64,000 nt of DNA, from assembly GCA_051880615.1 (NCBI GenBank), contig JBJEOH010000057.1:28898-92897 (forward strand), written 5' to 3'. Below, one piece after another: positions 19,931-29,201 of the stretch. The notes below the pieces were generated by a model that saw nothing but the letters and a program-made list of their open reading frames with translations, was not told the DNA's origin and searched no databases. Numbering within the stretch: the first letter of the stretch is position 1; every line of letters begins with the position of its first letter. The position numbers were made by a program, and so were the translations under genes. Origin of the DNA: UBA7067 sp051880615 (lineage in GTDB: Bacteria; Bacillota; Clostridia; Oscillospirales; Acutalibacteraceae).

Positions 19931-19993
19931 ATGCTGAAAACATTTTGGAAAATGCTGAAAACATTTTGGAAAATGCTGAAAACATTTTGGAAA
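19931..19993. repeat. Three perfect 21-bp tandem repeats upstream of the HerA-ATPase operon
   Basis: The unit ATGCTGAAAACATTTTGGAAA occurs three times without a change at 19931-19951, 19952-19972 and 19973-19993. The array begins 122 bases upstream of the first operon gene's start and ends 18 bases from the left end of the IS3 element. Twenty-one bases equals two helical turns, so bound proteins would line up on one face. It may be an operator array or a replication-slippage product. Confidence 0.85.
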
Positions 19994-20011
19994 AAACTCT
20001 GCAACACAGAA

Positions 20012-21419
20012 TGATATAATCCCCTTAAAGTAGACACTTGAAATAACAAAAACTTTCAAGACTACACTAAAGGGATAGTTTTATGTCAAAAGAAAGACAT
20101 AAGAATAAAAAATATTCGGCAGAATTAAAATTTAAAGCAGTACAAGATTATCTATCAGAAAAAGTAAGTTACGAAATATTAAAAGAGAAATACAAGCTTA
20201 GAAGTTCAACGCAATTGAAAAATTGGGTTTTGTGTTATAATGGTCATAAAGAATTGACTGAGCGCAGTTCCGCTAAAGGAGAAATCTATATGACCAATGG
20301 AAAAAACCACACAGGAAGAGCACGCTGAAATAGTAGCGTTTTGCATAGAACAAGGAAAAGATTACAGATTAACGATAAAAACATACAAAGCATCTTACCA
20401 GCAGATTTATTCTTGTGTAAGAAAGCATGACAAAAGGCGTTAACGGATTAACCGATCGACGAGGCAAAGCAAAGACTGAAAGTGAACTGACGAAAGAAGA
20501 TCGTCTCCAGCAGGAAAATAAGATATTGCAGGCAAAGATTAAAGATTGTGAAATGGAGAAATGGATAAATAGAAAACCGAGCAAAAGTCAACAGATTAAC
20601 GAGCAACTTGTTGAGTGGATAAAAGAACTGTATGAAGAACAAAACGGTATTCTCAGATACCGTCAAACGACAATAACTATCAACAGAGCACATAAGGTCA
20701 AATACAACAAGAAACGCCTTCGCAGATTAATGCAAACATTGCATTTGCAATCGTTGTGCCGCAAAAAGAAATATAATTACATCAAGTCCACCCCGGAAGT
20801 GACGGCAGAAAATGTATTGAACAGAGAATTCTATGCTGATGCACCAAATGAAAAATGGCTTACAGATTTTACCGAATTCAAATATTATGCCGGAGTTGAG
20901 ATAAAGAAGCTGTATTTAATTACAATTCTTGATTTGTATGATAGACAGATAGTTGCATATAAAATCGGCACAAGTAACAACAATCAGCTTGTATTCGAAA
21001 CTTTGATGAAGCCGTAGCCAAGAATCCGACAGTTCATCCGCTTTTTCATAGCGACAGAGTGTTTCAATACACAAACAAAATCTTTCATAACAAATTATTA
21101 AATGCCGGTATGCGACAGAGTATGTCGAGAGTCGGAAGATGTATCGATAACGAACCGATGGAGGGTTATTGGGGTATTCTCAAATCCGAGATGTATTATC
21201 TCAAAAAATCACTTCGCAAGAAGAACCTCACACATGCTATTGAAAACTATATTCATTTCTACAACACAAAGCGTTATCAATTAAAACTTAAATGTATGAC
21301 ACCGATAGAACTTCATACCGCTGCGGCGTAAAAAATTCCACCCTGCTGCGCAGCAGGGCGGAATTAACTCACAATATTCTTTTGTTATTTAGTCTGTCTA
21401 CTTGACAGGGGGCACTCCA
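20012..21419 (+). mobile_element. Decayed IS3-family (IS150-type) insertion sequence, about 1.4 kb
   Basis: The ends align as imperfect inverted repeats of about 36 bp: the left begins TGATATAATCCCC, and the right, read inwards, begins TGGAGTGCCCCC. Both then share (C)AAGTAGACA and, after six bases, AATAACAAAA. Both begin with TG as IS3-family elements do. Inside is a transposase reading frame broken by at least three frameshifts (20083-21331). A hairpin CCACCCTGCTGCG/CGCAGCAGGG(C)GG lies at about 21340-21363. I see no clear target duplication (left flank CAGAA, right flank TTTCGG). It lies between the HerA-ATPase operon and the dockerin/transglutaminase operon and cannot transpose on its own. 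Confidence 0.85.
20083..21331 (+). pseudogene. Broken IS3-family transposase (OrfA and OrfB)
   Basis: The first piece (20083-20328) carries the OrfA N-terminal helix-turn-helix (KKYSAELKFKAVQDYL). The frame then shifts near 20295 to a segment with a second HTH (EEHAEIVAFCIEQG, SYQQIYSCVRKHD), and shifts again near 20430 to the leucine-zipper part and OrfB. OrfB shows the first catalytic Asp (WLTDFTEFKYY). It shifts a third time near 21010 and continues with the second Asp (HSDRVFQYT) and the Glu (NEPMEGYWGILKSEMYY). The DDE residues are all still readable, so the decay is fairly recent. A programmed shift may explain one break but not three. Confidence 0.85.
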
Positions 21420-21456
21420 TTTCGGCGGTCTTATTTTGTTTTTTTGATCTATATTT

Positions 21457-22266
21457 TTATCTTCCGATAAACATTCCCGTTACCTTACCGTTTTCAAGAT
21501 AAAACATCATCATTTTATCTCCTGCGTTATATTGCATAACCATATCATCCTCGCCAGAGGGTGTGCCATAAGCTTTTTTTACATCAGCAGATGTACTTCC
21601 TACTGCTATATTCTTTGGAGTTTTCGCATTTCCGTTTGATTCAACAAAGATTGTTTCAACATACTCTTTATTATTCTTGAAATATGTGTTTATTGTCATA
21701 TTGCCATATACATACACATAGCCTTTACCGTTATCACTCAAGCCGCAGTTTGGATTTTCTTGTGTTGAATCGGGAGTTCCAAGCTTTGATTTTATCGAGC
21801 TGAATGCACTGTCAAGTGAAACTTTCGCACCGCCATAGGATATACACATATCCGACTCGCTGAAAGAGCCTTGATTTGGAATTGGCGTTTGATTGTTGCT
21901 ATTACTATTACTATTGTTATTATTATTAGGCTGCTGCGGAGTCTGTGACTCAACAGGCTGTGGTTGCTCCTGCGGAACTTCCTCATAAATGATCTCATAT
22001 TCTCCCGCATTGTTATCCTCAGCTTCGCTTGAGGAACTTGAAGAATTATCTGATTTTTTCTTTTCGGTTGGTTTTTCTGTAGCTTTTTCTGTTGGTTTTT
22101 CTGTTGGTTTTTCTGTTTGTTTCTCTGTCACTTTTTCTGTTGCCTTTTTCGTTTCCATTTCAACCTGACCTGATGAAGCCTCACTTGCGTTCTGTTCCTC
22201 ACCGCATGATGTCATTGCAAATACTCCGACGAGCAAAAGTGCGAATAAAATTATAGCTTTTTTCAT
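21457..22266 (-). CDS. Lipoprotein with Lys-Pro-Thr-Glu repeats, last gene of the acylation/dockerin operon
   Basis: The 269-aa protein has a lipoprotein signal peptide (KKAIILFALLLVGVFAMTSC), with the lipidated Cys near residue 21. Next comes a Lys/Thr/Glu/Pro spacer with repeated EKPTEKPTEK units and Ser- and Asn-rich stretches. A compact C-terminal domain (about 140-269) ends with MMMFYLENGKVTGMFIGR, in the style of small beta-rich lipoprotein domains (SmpA/BLIP-like fold possible). It starts 17 bases downstream of the DHHW gene and closes a six-gene minus-strand operon. It is likely anchored outside the membrane on a long extended stalk. Its partner is unknown. Confidence 0.8.
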   Translation of the reverse strand: MKKAIILFALLLVGVFAMTSCGEEQNASEASSGQVEMETKKATEKVTEKQTEKPTEKPTEKATEKPTEKKKSDNSSSSSSEAEDNNAGEYEIIYEEVPQEQPQPVESQTPQQPNNNNNSNSNSNNQTPIPNQGSFSESDMCISYGGAKVSLDSAFSSIKSKLGTPDSTQENPNCGLSDNGKGYVYVYGNMTINTYFKNNKEYVETIFVESNGNAKTPKNIAVGSTSADVKKAYGTPSGEDDMVMQYNAGDKMMMFYLENGKVTGMFIGR

Positions 22267-22283
22267 TTTAAATCTCTCCTTGT

Positions 22284-23750
22284 TTATATTTTAAATTCTC
22301 CCAGCATTTCGGTGCCGATATTTCCGATTTCATCGTTTGTTATAACAGCAGTAACCTTGTAACTACCGTTTGGCAAATTACAATTAAGAATAATCGAATA
22401 GCCATAGTCGGATTCCTCATCAAGGCTCAGAAGTGCTGTTTCACAAATTGGAAACGCTTCATAGCTTTTATCACCGTCATCCGAGGACATTGTGAGAAAA
22501 ATCCTGCTGTCATCTGTGAAATATCTTTCATCGAGAACGCCATAGATTTTAATATATGAATCAGTTGTATCGGCTTTAAATACATTTTTATCACTTATTC
22601 CTATCGTTTCAGCCTTTGGTGCTTCACACTCTACAGCCTCCATAACAGGAGCCGAATTAACTATATTGCCTAAATTTCGCTCAACTATTTCATAAATGAC
22701 ATCTGTGCCGCTGTTGGGCGTGAGAGAAGTCATAGAAAAAGGCTGTGAGCGTGTTATAGTGGCGGAACTATAATTATCAACAAGATACGGAAGCATCGCT
22801 CTGCCGAATGAATCTCTTACCATTAACAGATTCCCCTGAGCATTTGTATTCCGGGTTTTTATCAGCGAGTCCTTTTGTTCGCTGTCACCCATAAGCTCCT
22901 CCATTGCCGAATAATTATCACCGCCGAGCCTTGGCATCAGAATATTCAGGTTATCATAATTATGATTAAAATAATATTGATAATCAAGTATTCCTCCGCA
23001 CGGATAAAGCATCTTGTCAAGATCCCCTCGCCACTGCTTTTCATATGTGTATTCAAGACCGTTATAGTCCTTTGTGCTTTTGCCAAGCGATTCCATTATC
23101 GCATTAAAGCCATAGAGCGCACCAAGGTTATTCCAGTGTGTATCTCTTTTTAAATATAACTGTGTATCATAACCCTGAAGCACAGATTTTAAATCGACAT
23201 AATGAACTCCTGATTGTTCAAGCTGCTCTGTAAGCAATGACAGATTGCTTTCCGTACCCTGAACATATCTTGACGGCATAAGCTCAGGATTAACAGTATT
23301 TTTATTCGGTGCAACTGTAAACACAAAGTTATTGCCGTCCGATAAAACCTTATTCTGCATCAGCTTAACGGTTCGTGCTATATTATTGATTTTTCGCTGA
23401 GAGAATGTTCTACCTGTGTAATCAGCCAAAGTTTCAGCAGAGAAAATATAGCCGTCTTTTCCCGCCACAACATTACCTGCATTACCGCCGAGGAGCTGTG
23501 ATTTTATGTAATTGTCAGCCGTTACAAGCTGTGAGCGAAATGTCAGATGCTCGGTAAAATAATCGTCAAAATCGGAAAAATAATCTGAGTTTATGTTGCC
23601 CTGCTCATCTGTAATTTCAGGAAAAGGGGCAAGCTCTGTTTTTCCGATAGGCTCTTCATTTTTAAAAACAGGCCATAAGCATAAGGGAGTCAGCGAAACA
23701 CAAAGAAAAAGAGCAATATATGCTATTTTGAAAGCTTTCATTTTTTTCAC
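22284..23750 (-). CDS. DHHW/AlgJ-like SGNH acyltransferase-partner protein
   Basis: The 488-aa protein has one N-terminal membrane anchor (IAYIALFLCVSLTPLCLW) and an extracellular SGNH-like domain. The motifs NYIKSQL, FVFTVAPNKNTV, the DTHWN box (the Asp/His pair of the catalytic set) and the RDSFGRA box (the nucleophile Ser) match the DHHW family related to AlgJ and AlgX. Such proteins take acyl groups passed across the membrane by an MBOAT protein and place them on an extracellular polymer. The partner is encoded just upstream, 14 bases away. The C-terminal 100 residues look like a separate beta domain. The target polymer (wall glycan, capsule or glycoprotein) is unknown. Confidence 0.87.
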   Translation of the reverse strand: MKKMKAFKIAYIALFLCVSLTPLCLWPVFKNEEPIGKTELAPFPEITDEQGNINSDYFSDFDDYFTEHLTFRSQLVTADNYIKSQLLGGNAGNVVAGKDGYIFSAETLADYTGRTFSQRKINNIARTVKLMQNKVLSDGNNFVFTVAPNKNTVNPELMPSRYVQGTESNLSLLTEQLEQSGVHYVDLKSVLQGYDTQLYLKRDTHWNNLGALYGFNAIMESLGKSTKDYNGLEYTYEKQWRGDLDKMLYPCGGILDYQYYFNHNYDNLNILMPRLGGDNYSAMEELMGDSEQKDSLIKTRNTNAQGNLLMVRDSFGRAMLPYLVDNYSSATITRSQPFSMTSLTPNSGTDVIYEIVERNLGNIVNSAPVMEAVECEAPKAETIGISDKNVFKADTTDSYIKIYGVLDERYFTDDSRIFLTMSSDDGDKSYEAFPICETALLSLDEESDYGYSIILNCNLPNGSYKVTAVITNDEIGNIGTEMLGEFKI

Positions 23751-23764
23751 GCTTCAACACCCCC

Positions 23765-25183
23765 TCAGAATCGGAAATAAATAAACGGGTTATAAGATGC
23801 TGTTGCAAGGCTGAGAATACAAAGTCCGAATAAAAGCATCGTACCTACGCACGACACAACGCCAACGGCTGTTTGCATATTTCTGCCTCTCATATCCTGA
23901 CCGATTTTTCTGATTATCGGTGTTGACAGAATCGCCCCGATTGCGATAATCAAAAGCACATACGGCGTCAACGCTCCGAACACATTCATTGATACATCAG
24001 GATTTACAGCAACAGTGCCGATAAACATATTTTTTATAACCATCAATCCCTGAGAAATTGTGTCGGCTCTGAAAATTACAAATGTCAGCAGAGTTACAAG
24101 CAGAGTATAGATATGTACAAGCGTCTTTGAAATAACACCCTTAGCCTTTTTAGCAGGTATTATACCGAAGTTCTCCATCAGCAGGAAGAAACCGTGAATA
24201 AGTCCCCATGCGACAAAGGTGAGATTAGCACCATGCCACAAGCCTGTAAGGAAGAAAACAATGCACTTATTAATGCTGGTACGCACCTTACCTTTTCGGT
24301 TGCCGCCGAGCGGAATATAAACATATTCCTTAAACCATGTTGAAACAGAAATATTCCATCTGCGCCAGAAATCAGTCATACCGCAGGCGGAGAACGGATA
24401 GTTGAAATTCTCCTTGAAATCAAATCCGAACATTTTTCCGAGACCGATAGCCATATCACTGTAGCCGCTGAAATCGAAAAAAATCTGAAGTGTGTAGCAT
24501 ATTGCCCCTATCCAAGCCGCAGGCAGGGTCATTGAGGAATCATTAAGCGCAAACACATTGTCAGCAAGCACTGCAACAGCGTTTGAGATTATAAGCTTTT
24601 TTGAAAGGCCGTAAATAAATCTCTTTATTCCGTACACCGTCTTATCAATCGAGTGTGTTCTGCAGCGGATCTGTGCAGCAACATCGGAAAACTTAATTAT
24701 CGGTCCTGCTATAAGCTGCGGGAAGAACGAAATGTAAAGACAAATGTTCAGAATATTCTTCTCAATAAGCTTTGGATTCTTATACGCATCAATAACATAT
24801 GACATAGCCTGGAAGGTAAAGAATGAAATTCCTATAGGCAATGATATCTGAGACACAGGAACCGATAAACCTGTTACAGAATTGAACAGCTGCGCAAGAA
24901 AGCCAAGATATTTAAAGACGACAAGAAGTGAAAGATTAATGATAATCGCTATTACTAAAATCGGTTTCTTAACACTCGGCTTGTCCATCATTCGTCCGCA
25001 GACATAATTTATGACTATCGAACAAAGCATAAGCAATACCGCAAACGGCTCACCGTAAGCATAGAAAAAAAGGCTTGTAATGGTTAATATTATATTTCTT
25101 AGTCGATTATTCCGAGACACAATATAGATAACATATGTCAGCGGAAAGAATGAAAATACAAATACCGTCGAACTGAATACCAT
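23765..25183 (-). CDS. MBOAT-family membrane O-acyltransferase (AlgI/PatA-like)
   Basis: The 472-aa, multi-spanning protein has the usual length of the AlgI/PatA branch of MBOAT transferases. It starts MVFSSTVFVFSFFPLTYVIY and shows the family landmarks QLIAGPI, FFDFSGYSDMAIGLGKMFG, DFWRRWNISVSTWFKEYVY and GLWHGANLTFVAWG, with the catalytic His in LWHG. It moves acetyl or other acyl groups from the cytoplasm to the cell surface, where the DHHW protein encoded 14 bases downstream would transfer them. It sits between the transglutaminase-like genes and the DHHW gene in one operon. Confidence 0.93.
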   Translation of the reverse strand: MVFSSTVFVFSFFPLTYVIYIVSRNNRLRNIILTITSLFFYAYGEPFAVLLMLCSIVINYVCGRMMDKPSVKKPILVIAIIINLSLLVVFKYLGFLAQLFNSVTGLSVPVSQISLPIGISFFTFQAMSYVIDAYKNPKLIEKNILNICLYISFFPQLIAGPIIKFSDVAAQIRCRTHSIDKTVYGIKRFIYGLSKKLIISNAVAVLADNVFALNDSSMTLPAAWIGAICYTLQIFFDFSGYSDMAIGLGKMFGFDFKENFNYPFSACGMTDFWRRWNISVSTWFKEYVYIPLGGNRKGKVRTSINKCIVFFLTGLWHGANLTFVAWGLIHGFFLLMENFGIIPAKKAKGVISKTLVHIYTLLVTLLTFVIFRADTISQGLMVIKNMFIGTVAVNPDVSMNVFGALTPYVLLIIAIGAILSTPIIRKIGQDMRGRNMQTAVGVVSCVGTMLLFGLCILSLATASYNPFIYFRF

Positions 25184-25207
25184 TTTTTATCCCCAATGTA
25201 TTAAAGA

Positions 25208-27136
25208 TTATTTCGCCGCGGGATATATACTTCTGTCCCATCCAAAATAAGGTGATATTGCAGAATCCTTAACAAGATAGAAGTTAGGCAATCCAATAAC
25301 CGGCGTTGGATCAATATGACGCCAACCGTAAGACATTTTAATCATACACCAACGGTGCGGGCCGCCACCAGTGTAATAATCAACACCCTTAACATACTTC
25401 ACTTCATATCCTGCTCTGTTAAGCATATAGTAAAGGATAGACGCGCGCTGATAACAAGCTCCGTATCTGAATTTAAGAATATGAACGCACATACTTTCAA
25501 TGCTGCTTCCCTCTGACATTGAGCGATAACCCATTGATTTAGCAAAGTTGTATATCGTCTGTATGTCCTTGCCGTTGACAAAAAGCCAATCATCTATAAC
25601 TACAGGGAGTGTAGATTCTGAAATTGTCAGATAATTCGACTGGTTATTAAACGCCCTGTTATACACATAGCCGATTGTTCCGTTGTACTCAACCATATAC
25701 CAGTTGCCGCTTTTTGAAATCTGGTTGAGCTTTGCGCCGGCACTGAAGTTTTTGAGCGTTTTGCTTGCCCACTTCGCTTCACTCATTATTGAAGAGCCCT
25801 TAACCGTTGCAACATTCAGACTTGACGCAACCGCTATTGTACACTCAACCTTTTTGCCGTTATAGGTTGTTGCAGTAACCGTTGTAACTCCCGGCTTTAC
25901 TCCGGTTACAAGTCCGCCTGCTTCTTTCACCATTGCTATGCTTGAATCTTTTACAGAATATTTTACCGAATAAGCACCCTCACCGTTTTTAAAGCTGCTG
26001 TTCAGGTCATATGTACCTCCCACCGCTACCGCAACACAGGTTTTGTTAAGATAAACCGCCGTCGGTACTTCCTTAACAGTTACTGTGCAGGTTGCCTTTA
26101 CTCCATTATAGGCGGTTGCTGTTATTACTGCTGTTCCCGGATTTTCTGCCGTAACAAGTCCTCCGGCTGCCTTTACACTTGCTGATGTTGAATTGTTGCT
26201 TGTATATATAATGCTGTACGCTCCCTCGCCTGTACCAAGCGAGCTGTTCAGATCATATGTTTCACCTACACCAAGCGTCAGTGAGGTTTTATTAAGGGTC
26301 ATTGTTGTAGGAGCTTTCTTCACCGCTATTGAGCAGGAGGCTGTCGCTCCGTTGTGAGTAGTTATTTTAACTGTTGCTCCGCCGACTTTTAAGCCTGTTA
26401 TCTCTCCTGTTGACGCATCAACCGTTACAATATCGGGATTGTTGCTTGTAAATACTGCATCTGATAAATCAGAGCCTGTGGGCGAGCTTTTTACTAATGT
26501 ATATTTCTCGCCGATTCCTATTGTCAACAATGTCTTGTCAAGCTCAACAGTGTCAGGCTCAGTCGGTCCTGTAGGTTCTGTAGGTGTTGTTACAGGCTCT
26601 GTCGGTACTGTCGGGTCTGTAGGTGTTGTTACCGGCTCAGTTGGCTCTGTCTGAGGCTGTGTCGGTGCTGTCGGGTCTGTCGGACTTGAAGGAGTGAAAT
26701 ATTTGCCTATTTCGCTTTCTTCGTCAAGAATCCCCAGCGTGTACTTCTGAAGCATTATGCTGTCGAGCAGATTAACCGCTCCATTTCGGTCAACATCACC
26801 GCACTGCTTCTGAATGTCTGTAAAATCACTCATAGAAAGTGAAAACTTCTGCACCGCTATGGCGTCCAGAAGATTTACATTTCCATCAAAAGTTACATCA
26901 CCCAAAGTATATTTGCCGTCAGAAACAGCTTCTGTCTGAGTTTCGGTTTGTGTTTCCTCTGCCTGAGTTTCTTCTGATTCTGCGATTGTCGGTTGCTCAG
27001 TTTCTGTTTCTGTTTGTGTCTGCACTTCAAGCTCATTCTCTTCTGCTCCGTCAAGTGCCGAGCCCAGCACCATTGACGATGTCGCCATAAGTGCGGCAAG
27101 TGTGCAGCACAGTGCTGCTTTTATAACTTTGTTCAA
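25208..27136 (-). CDS. Dockerin/Ig-like/SH3/transglutaminase-like surface protein (copy B)
   Basis: The 642-aa protein has a signal peptide (about 1-27) and an unusual N-terminal type I dockerin (about 77-145; GDVTFDGNVNLLDAI and GDVDRNGAVNLLDSI). A Thr/Pro linker with TEPVTTPTDP repeats follows, then three Big_2 Ig-like domains (about 200-450) and a bacterial SH3 domain (about 455-510; GNWYMVEYNGTIGYVY). A transglutaminase-like domain ends the chain with the triad in GACYQ (Cys), GPHRW (His) and HIDPT (Asp). Family members cross-link or cleave peptides. Here a role in modifying wall or extracellular protein while docked to a cohesin is inferred. Its first two-thirds is a near-identical copy of the next gene upstream. 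Confidence 0.9.
   Translation of the reverse strand: MNKVIKAALCCTLAALMATSSMVLGSALDGAEENELEVQTQTETETEQPTIAESEETQAEETQTETQTEAVSDGKYTLGDVTFDGNVNLLDAIAVQKFSLSMSDFTDIQKQCGDVDRNGAVNLLDSIMLQKYTLGILDEESEIGKYFTPSSPTDPTAPTQPQTEPTEPVTTPTDPTVPTEPVTTPTEPTGPTEPDTVELDKTLLTIGIGEKYTLVKSSPTGSDLSDAVFTSNNPDIVTVDASTGEITGLKVGGATVKITTHNGATASCSIAVKKAPTTMTLNKTSLTLGVGETYDLNSSLGTGEGAYSIIYTSNNSTSASVKAAGGLVTAENPGTAVITATAYNGVKATCTVTVKEVPTAVYLNKTCVAVAVGGTYDLNSSFKNGEGAYSVKYSVKDSSIAMVKEAGGLVTGVKPGVTTVTATTYNGKKVECTIAVASSLNVATVKGSSIMSEAKWASKTLKNFSAGAKLNQISKSGNWYMVEYNGTIGYVYNRAFNNQSNYLTISESTLPVVIDDWLFVNGKDIQTIYNFAKSMGYRSMSEGSSIESMCVHILKFRYGACYQRASILYYMLNRAGYEVKYVKGVDYYTGGGPHRWCMIKMSYGWRHIDPTPVIGLPNFYLVKDSAISPYFGWDRSIYPAAK
25839..27111 (-). 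repeat. 1.27-kb direct duplication, copy 1
   Basis: The segment matches 27871-29143 at an offset of 2032 bp. I found no difference where I compared by eye, and all open frames inside it translate identically. It encodes the signal-peptide end, dockerin, linker and three Ig-like domains but not the SH3 or catalytic domain. The edges fall inside the coding regions. Confidence 0.9.
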
Positions 27137-27185
27137 TTCTTATCGTTCCTTAATATCAAATTCATTTGAAATACTATTCACTAAG

Positions 27186-29180
27186 TTATTTGCACTCCGG
27201 ATATGGATAATGCTTGTTTGTGCCAACCTTTTTACCCCATGTGAGAAATTTTTCCATATCACTGTCAAGTCCTCTGTAGTTTGAGTTGGTCTCTCCAAGA
27301 TAAGAACGCAAACCCATCTCGATCACACCTGTCGGGTCAATATGGCGCCAACCGTACTCTGTTTTTGCAATAACCCAGTTATGCGGACTGTATCCTCTTG
27401 CGTAAATGTTACCGTCAGTGACACGCTGAGCCTCAAAGCCGGCTCTTGTTATCAAGTAATAATAAAGTGATGTTTTGTAGTAGCAAGAACCTCTTTTGTA
27501 TTTCAATGCATACACGCTCATACTCTCAACACTTGTTCCGCAGTTCATAGACGAGTAATATATGCTGTCAGAAACATATTTATAAAGCTTTTCAAGCGAT
27601 TTTCCATAAGTGAAGATCAAATCATCTGCAACAACAGGGAGAGTTGATTCACTGATTGTCAGGTAATTCGACTGGTTGTTGAAGGTTCTGTTGTAAACAT
27701 AGCCAACAACTCCGCTATATTCAACCTGAACCCAGTTGCCTGTTTTTGAAATCTGGTTAAGTTTTGCACCGGCGCTGAAGCTTTTAAGCGTCTTACTTGC
27801 CCATTTGGGCTCTCTTACAATCACTGAGCCTGCAACCGATGAAACATTCATCTTTGTTGCTACCGCAATAGTACACTCAACCTTTTTGCCGTTATAGGTT
27901 GTTGCAGTAACCGTTGTAACTCCCGGCTTTACTCCGGTTACAAGTCCGCCTGCTTCTTTCACCATTGCTATGCTTGAATCTTTTACAGAATATTTTACCG
28001 AATAAGCACCCTCACCGTTTTTAAAGCTGCTGTTCAGGTCATATGTACCTCCCACCGCTACCGCAACACAGGTTTTGTTAAGATAAACCGCCGTCGGTAC
28101 TTCCTTAACAGTTACTGTGCAGGTTGCCTTTACTCCATTATAGGCGGTTGCTGTTATTACTGCTGTTCCCGGATTTTCTGCCGTAACAAGTCCTCCGGCT
28201 GCCTTTACACTTGCTGATGTTGAATTGTTGCTTGTATATATAATGCTGTACGCTCCCTCGCCTGTACCAAGCGAGCTGTTCAGATCATATGTTTCACCTA
28301 CACCAAGCGTCAGTGAGGTTTTATTAAGGGTCATTGTTGTAGGAGCTTTCTTCACCGCTATTGAGCAGGAGGCTGTCGCTCCGTTGTGAGTAGTTATTTT
28401 AACTGTTGCTCCGCCGACTTTTAAGCCTGTTATCTCTCCTGTTGACGCATCAACCGTTACAATATCGGGATTGTTGCTTGTAAATACTGCATCTGATAAA
28501 TCAGAGCCTGTGGGCGAGCTTTTTACTAATGTATATTTCTCGCCGATTCCTATTGTCAACAATGTCTTGTCAAGCTCAACAGTGTCAGGCTCAGTCGGTC
28601 CTGTAGGTTCTGTAGGTGTTGTTACAGGCTCTGTCGGTACTGTCGGGTCTGTAGGTGTTGTTACCGGCTCAGTTGGCTCTGTCTGAGGCTGTGTCGGTGC
28701 TGTCGGGTCTGTCGGACTTGAAGGAGTGAAATATTTGCCTATTTCGCTTTCTTCGTCAAGAATCCCCAGCGTGTACTTCTGAAGCATTATGCTGTCGAGC
28801 AGATTAACCGCTCCATTTCGGTCAACATCACCGCACTGCTTCTGAATGTCTGTAAAATCACTCATAGAAAGTGAAAACTTCTGCACCGCTATGGCGTCCA
28901 GAAGATTTACATTTCCATCAAAAGTTACATCACCCAAAGTATATTTGCCGTCAGAAACAGCTTCTGTCTGAGTTTCGGTTTGTGTTTCCTCTGCCTGAGT
29001 TTCTTCTGATTCTGCGATTGTCGGTTGCTCAGTTTCTGTTTCTGTTTGTGTCTGCACTTCAAGCTCATTCTCTTCTGCTCCGTCAAGTGCCGAGCCCAGC
29101 ACCATTGACGATGTCGCCATAAGTGCGGCAAGTGTGCAGCACAATCCGTCTCTAATAATTTTTCTGATTAAATTATTCAT
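27186..29180 (-). CDS. Dockerin/Ig-like/SH3/transglutaminase-like surface protein (copy A)
   Basis: The 664-aa protein has the same layout as its neighbour downstream: signal peptide, N-terminal dockerin, Thr/Pro linker, three Ig-like domains, SH3 and a transglutaminase-like domain. The shared 1.27 kb appears identical, but the first 12 residues and everything after about residue 450 differ. Its catalytic end shows the triad in RGSCYY (Cys), SPHNW (His) and HIDPT (Asp). The divergence is limited to the active domain and its SH3, so the two enzymes probably have different substrates on the same docking scaffold. It starts 21 bases after the carboxypeptidase gene. Confidence 0.9.
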   Translation of the reverse strand: MNNLIRKIIRDGLCCTLAALMATSSMVLGSALDGAEENELEVQTQTETETEQPTIAESEETQAEETQTETQTEAVSDGKYTLGDVTFDGNVNLLDAIAVQKFSLSMSDFTDIQKQCGDVDRNGAVNLLDSIMLQKYTLGILDEESEIGKYFTPSSPTDPTAPTQPQTEPTEPVTTPTDPTVPTEPVTTPTEPTGPTEPDTVELDKTLLTIGIGEKYTLVKSSPTGSDLSDAVFTSNNPDIVTVDASTGEITGLKVGGATVKITTHNGATASCSIAVKKAPTTMTLNKTSLTLGVGETYDLNSSLGTGEGAYSIIYTSNNSTSASVKAAGGLVTAENPGTAVITATAYNGVKATCTVTVKEVPTAVYLNKTCVAVAVGGTYDLNSSFKNGEGAYSVKYSVKDSSIAMVKEAGGLVTGVKPGVTTVTATTYNGKKVECTIAVATKMNVSSVAGSVIVREPKWASKTLKSFSAGAKLNQISKTGNWVQVEYSGVVGYVYNRTFNNQSNYLTISESTLPVVADDLIFTYGKSLEKLYKYVSDSIYYSSMNCGTSVESMSVYALKYKRGSCYYKTSLYYYLITRAGFEAQRVTDGNIYARGYSPHNWVIAKTEYGWRHIDPTGVIEMGLRSYLGETNSNYRGLDSDMEKFLTWGKKVGTNKHYPYPECK
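27871..29143 (-). repeat. 1.27-kb direct duplication, copy 2
   Basis: Partner of 25839-27111. Near-perfect identity over 1273 bp between genes that differ in their 3' thirds points to recent tandem duplication or gene conversion. Recombination between the copies would delete 2032 bp and fuse one promoter-proximal half to the other catalytic domain in frame. Confidence 0.9.
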
Positions 29181-29201
29181 TTTTATCCCTCCAAGTTATA
29201 T

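Noticed and set aside
26439..28686. Plus-strand frames (71 and 83 aa) present twice
   Set aside because: They are antisense to the duplicated dockerin/Ig region; their repetition simply reflects the 1.27-kb duplication.
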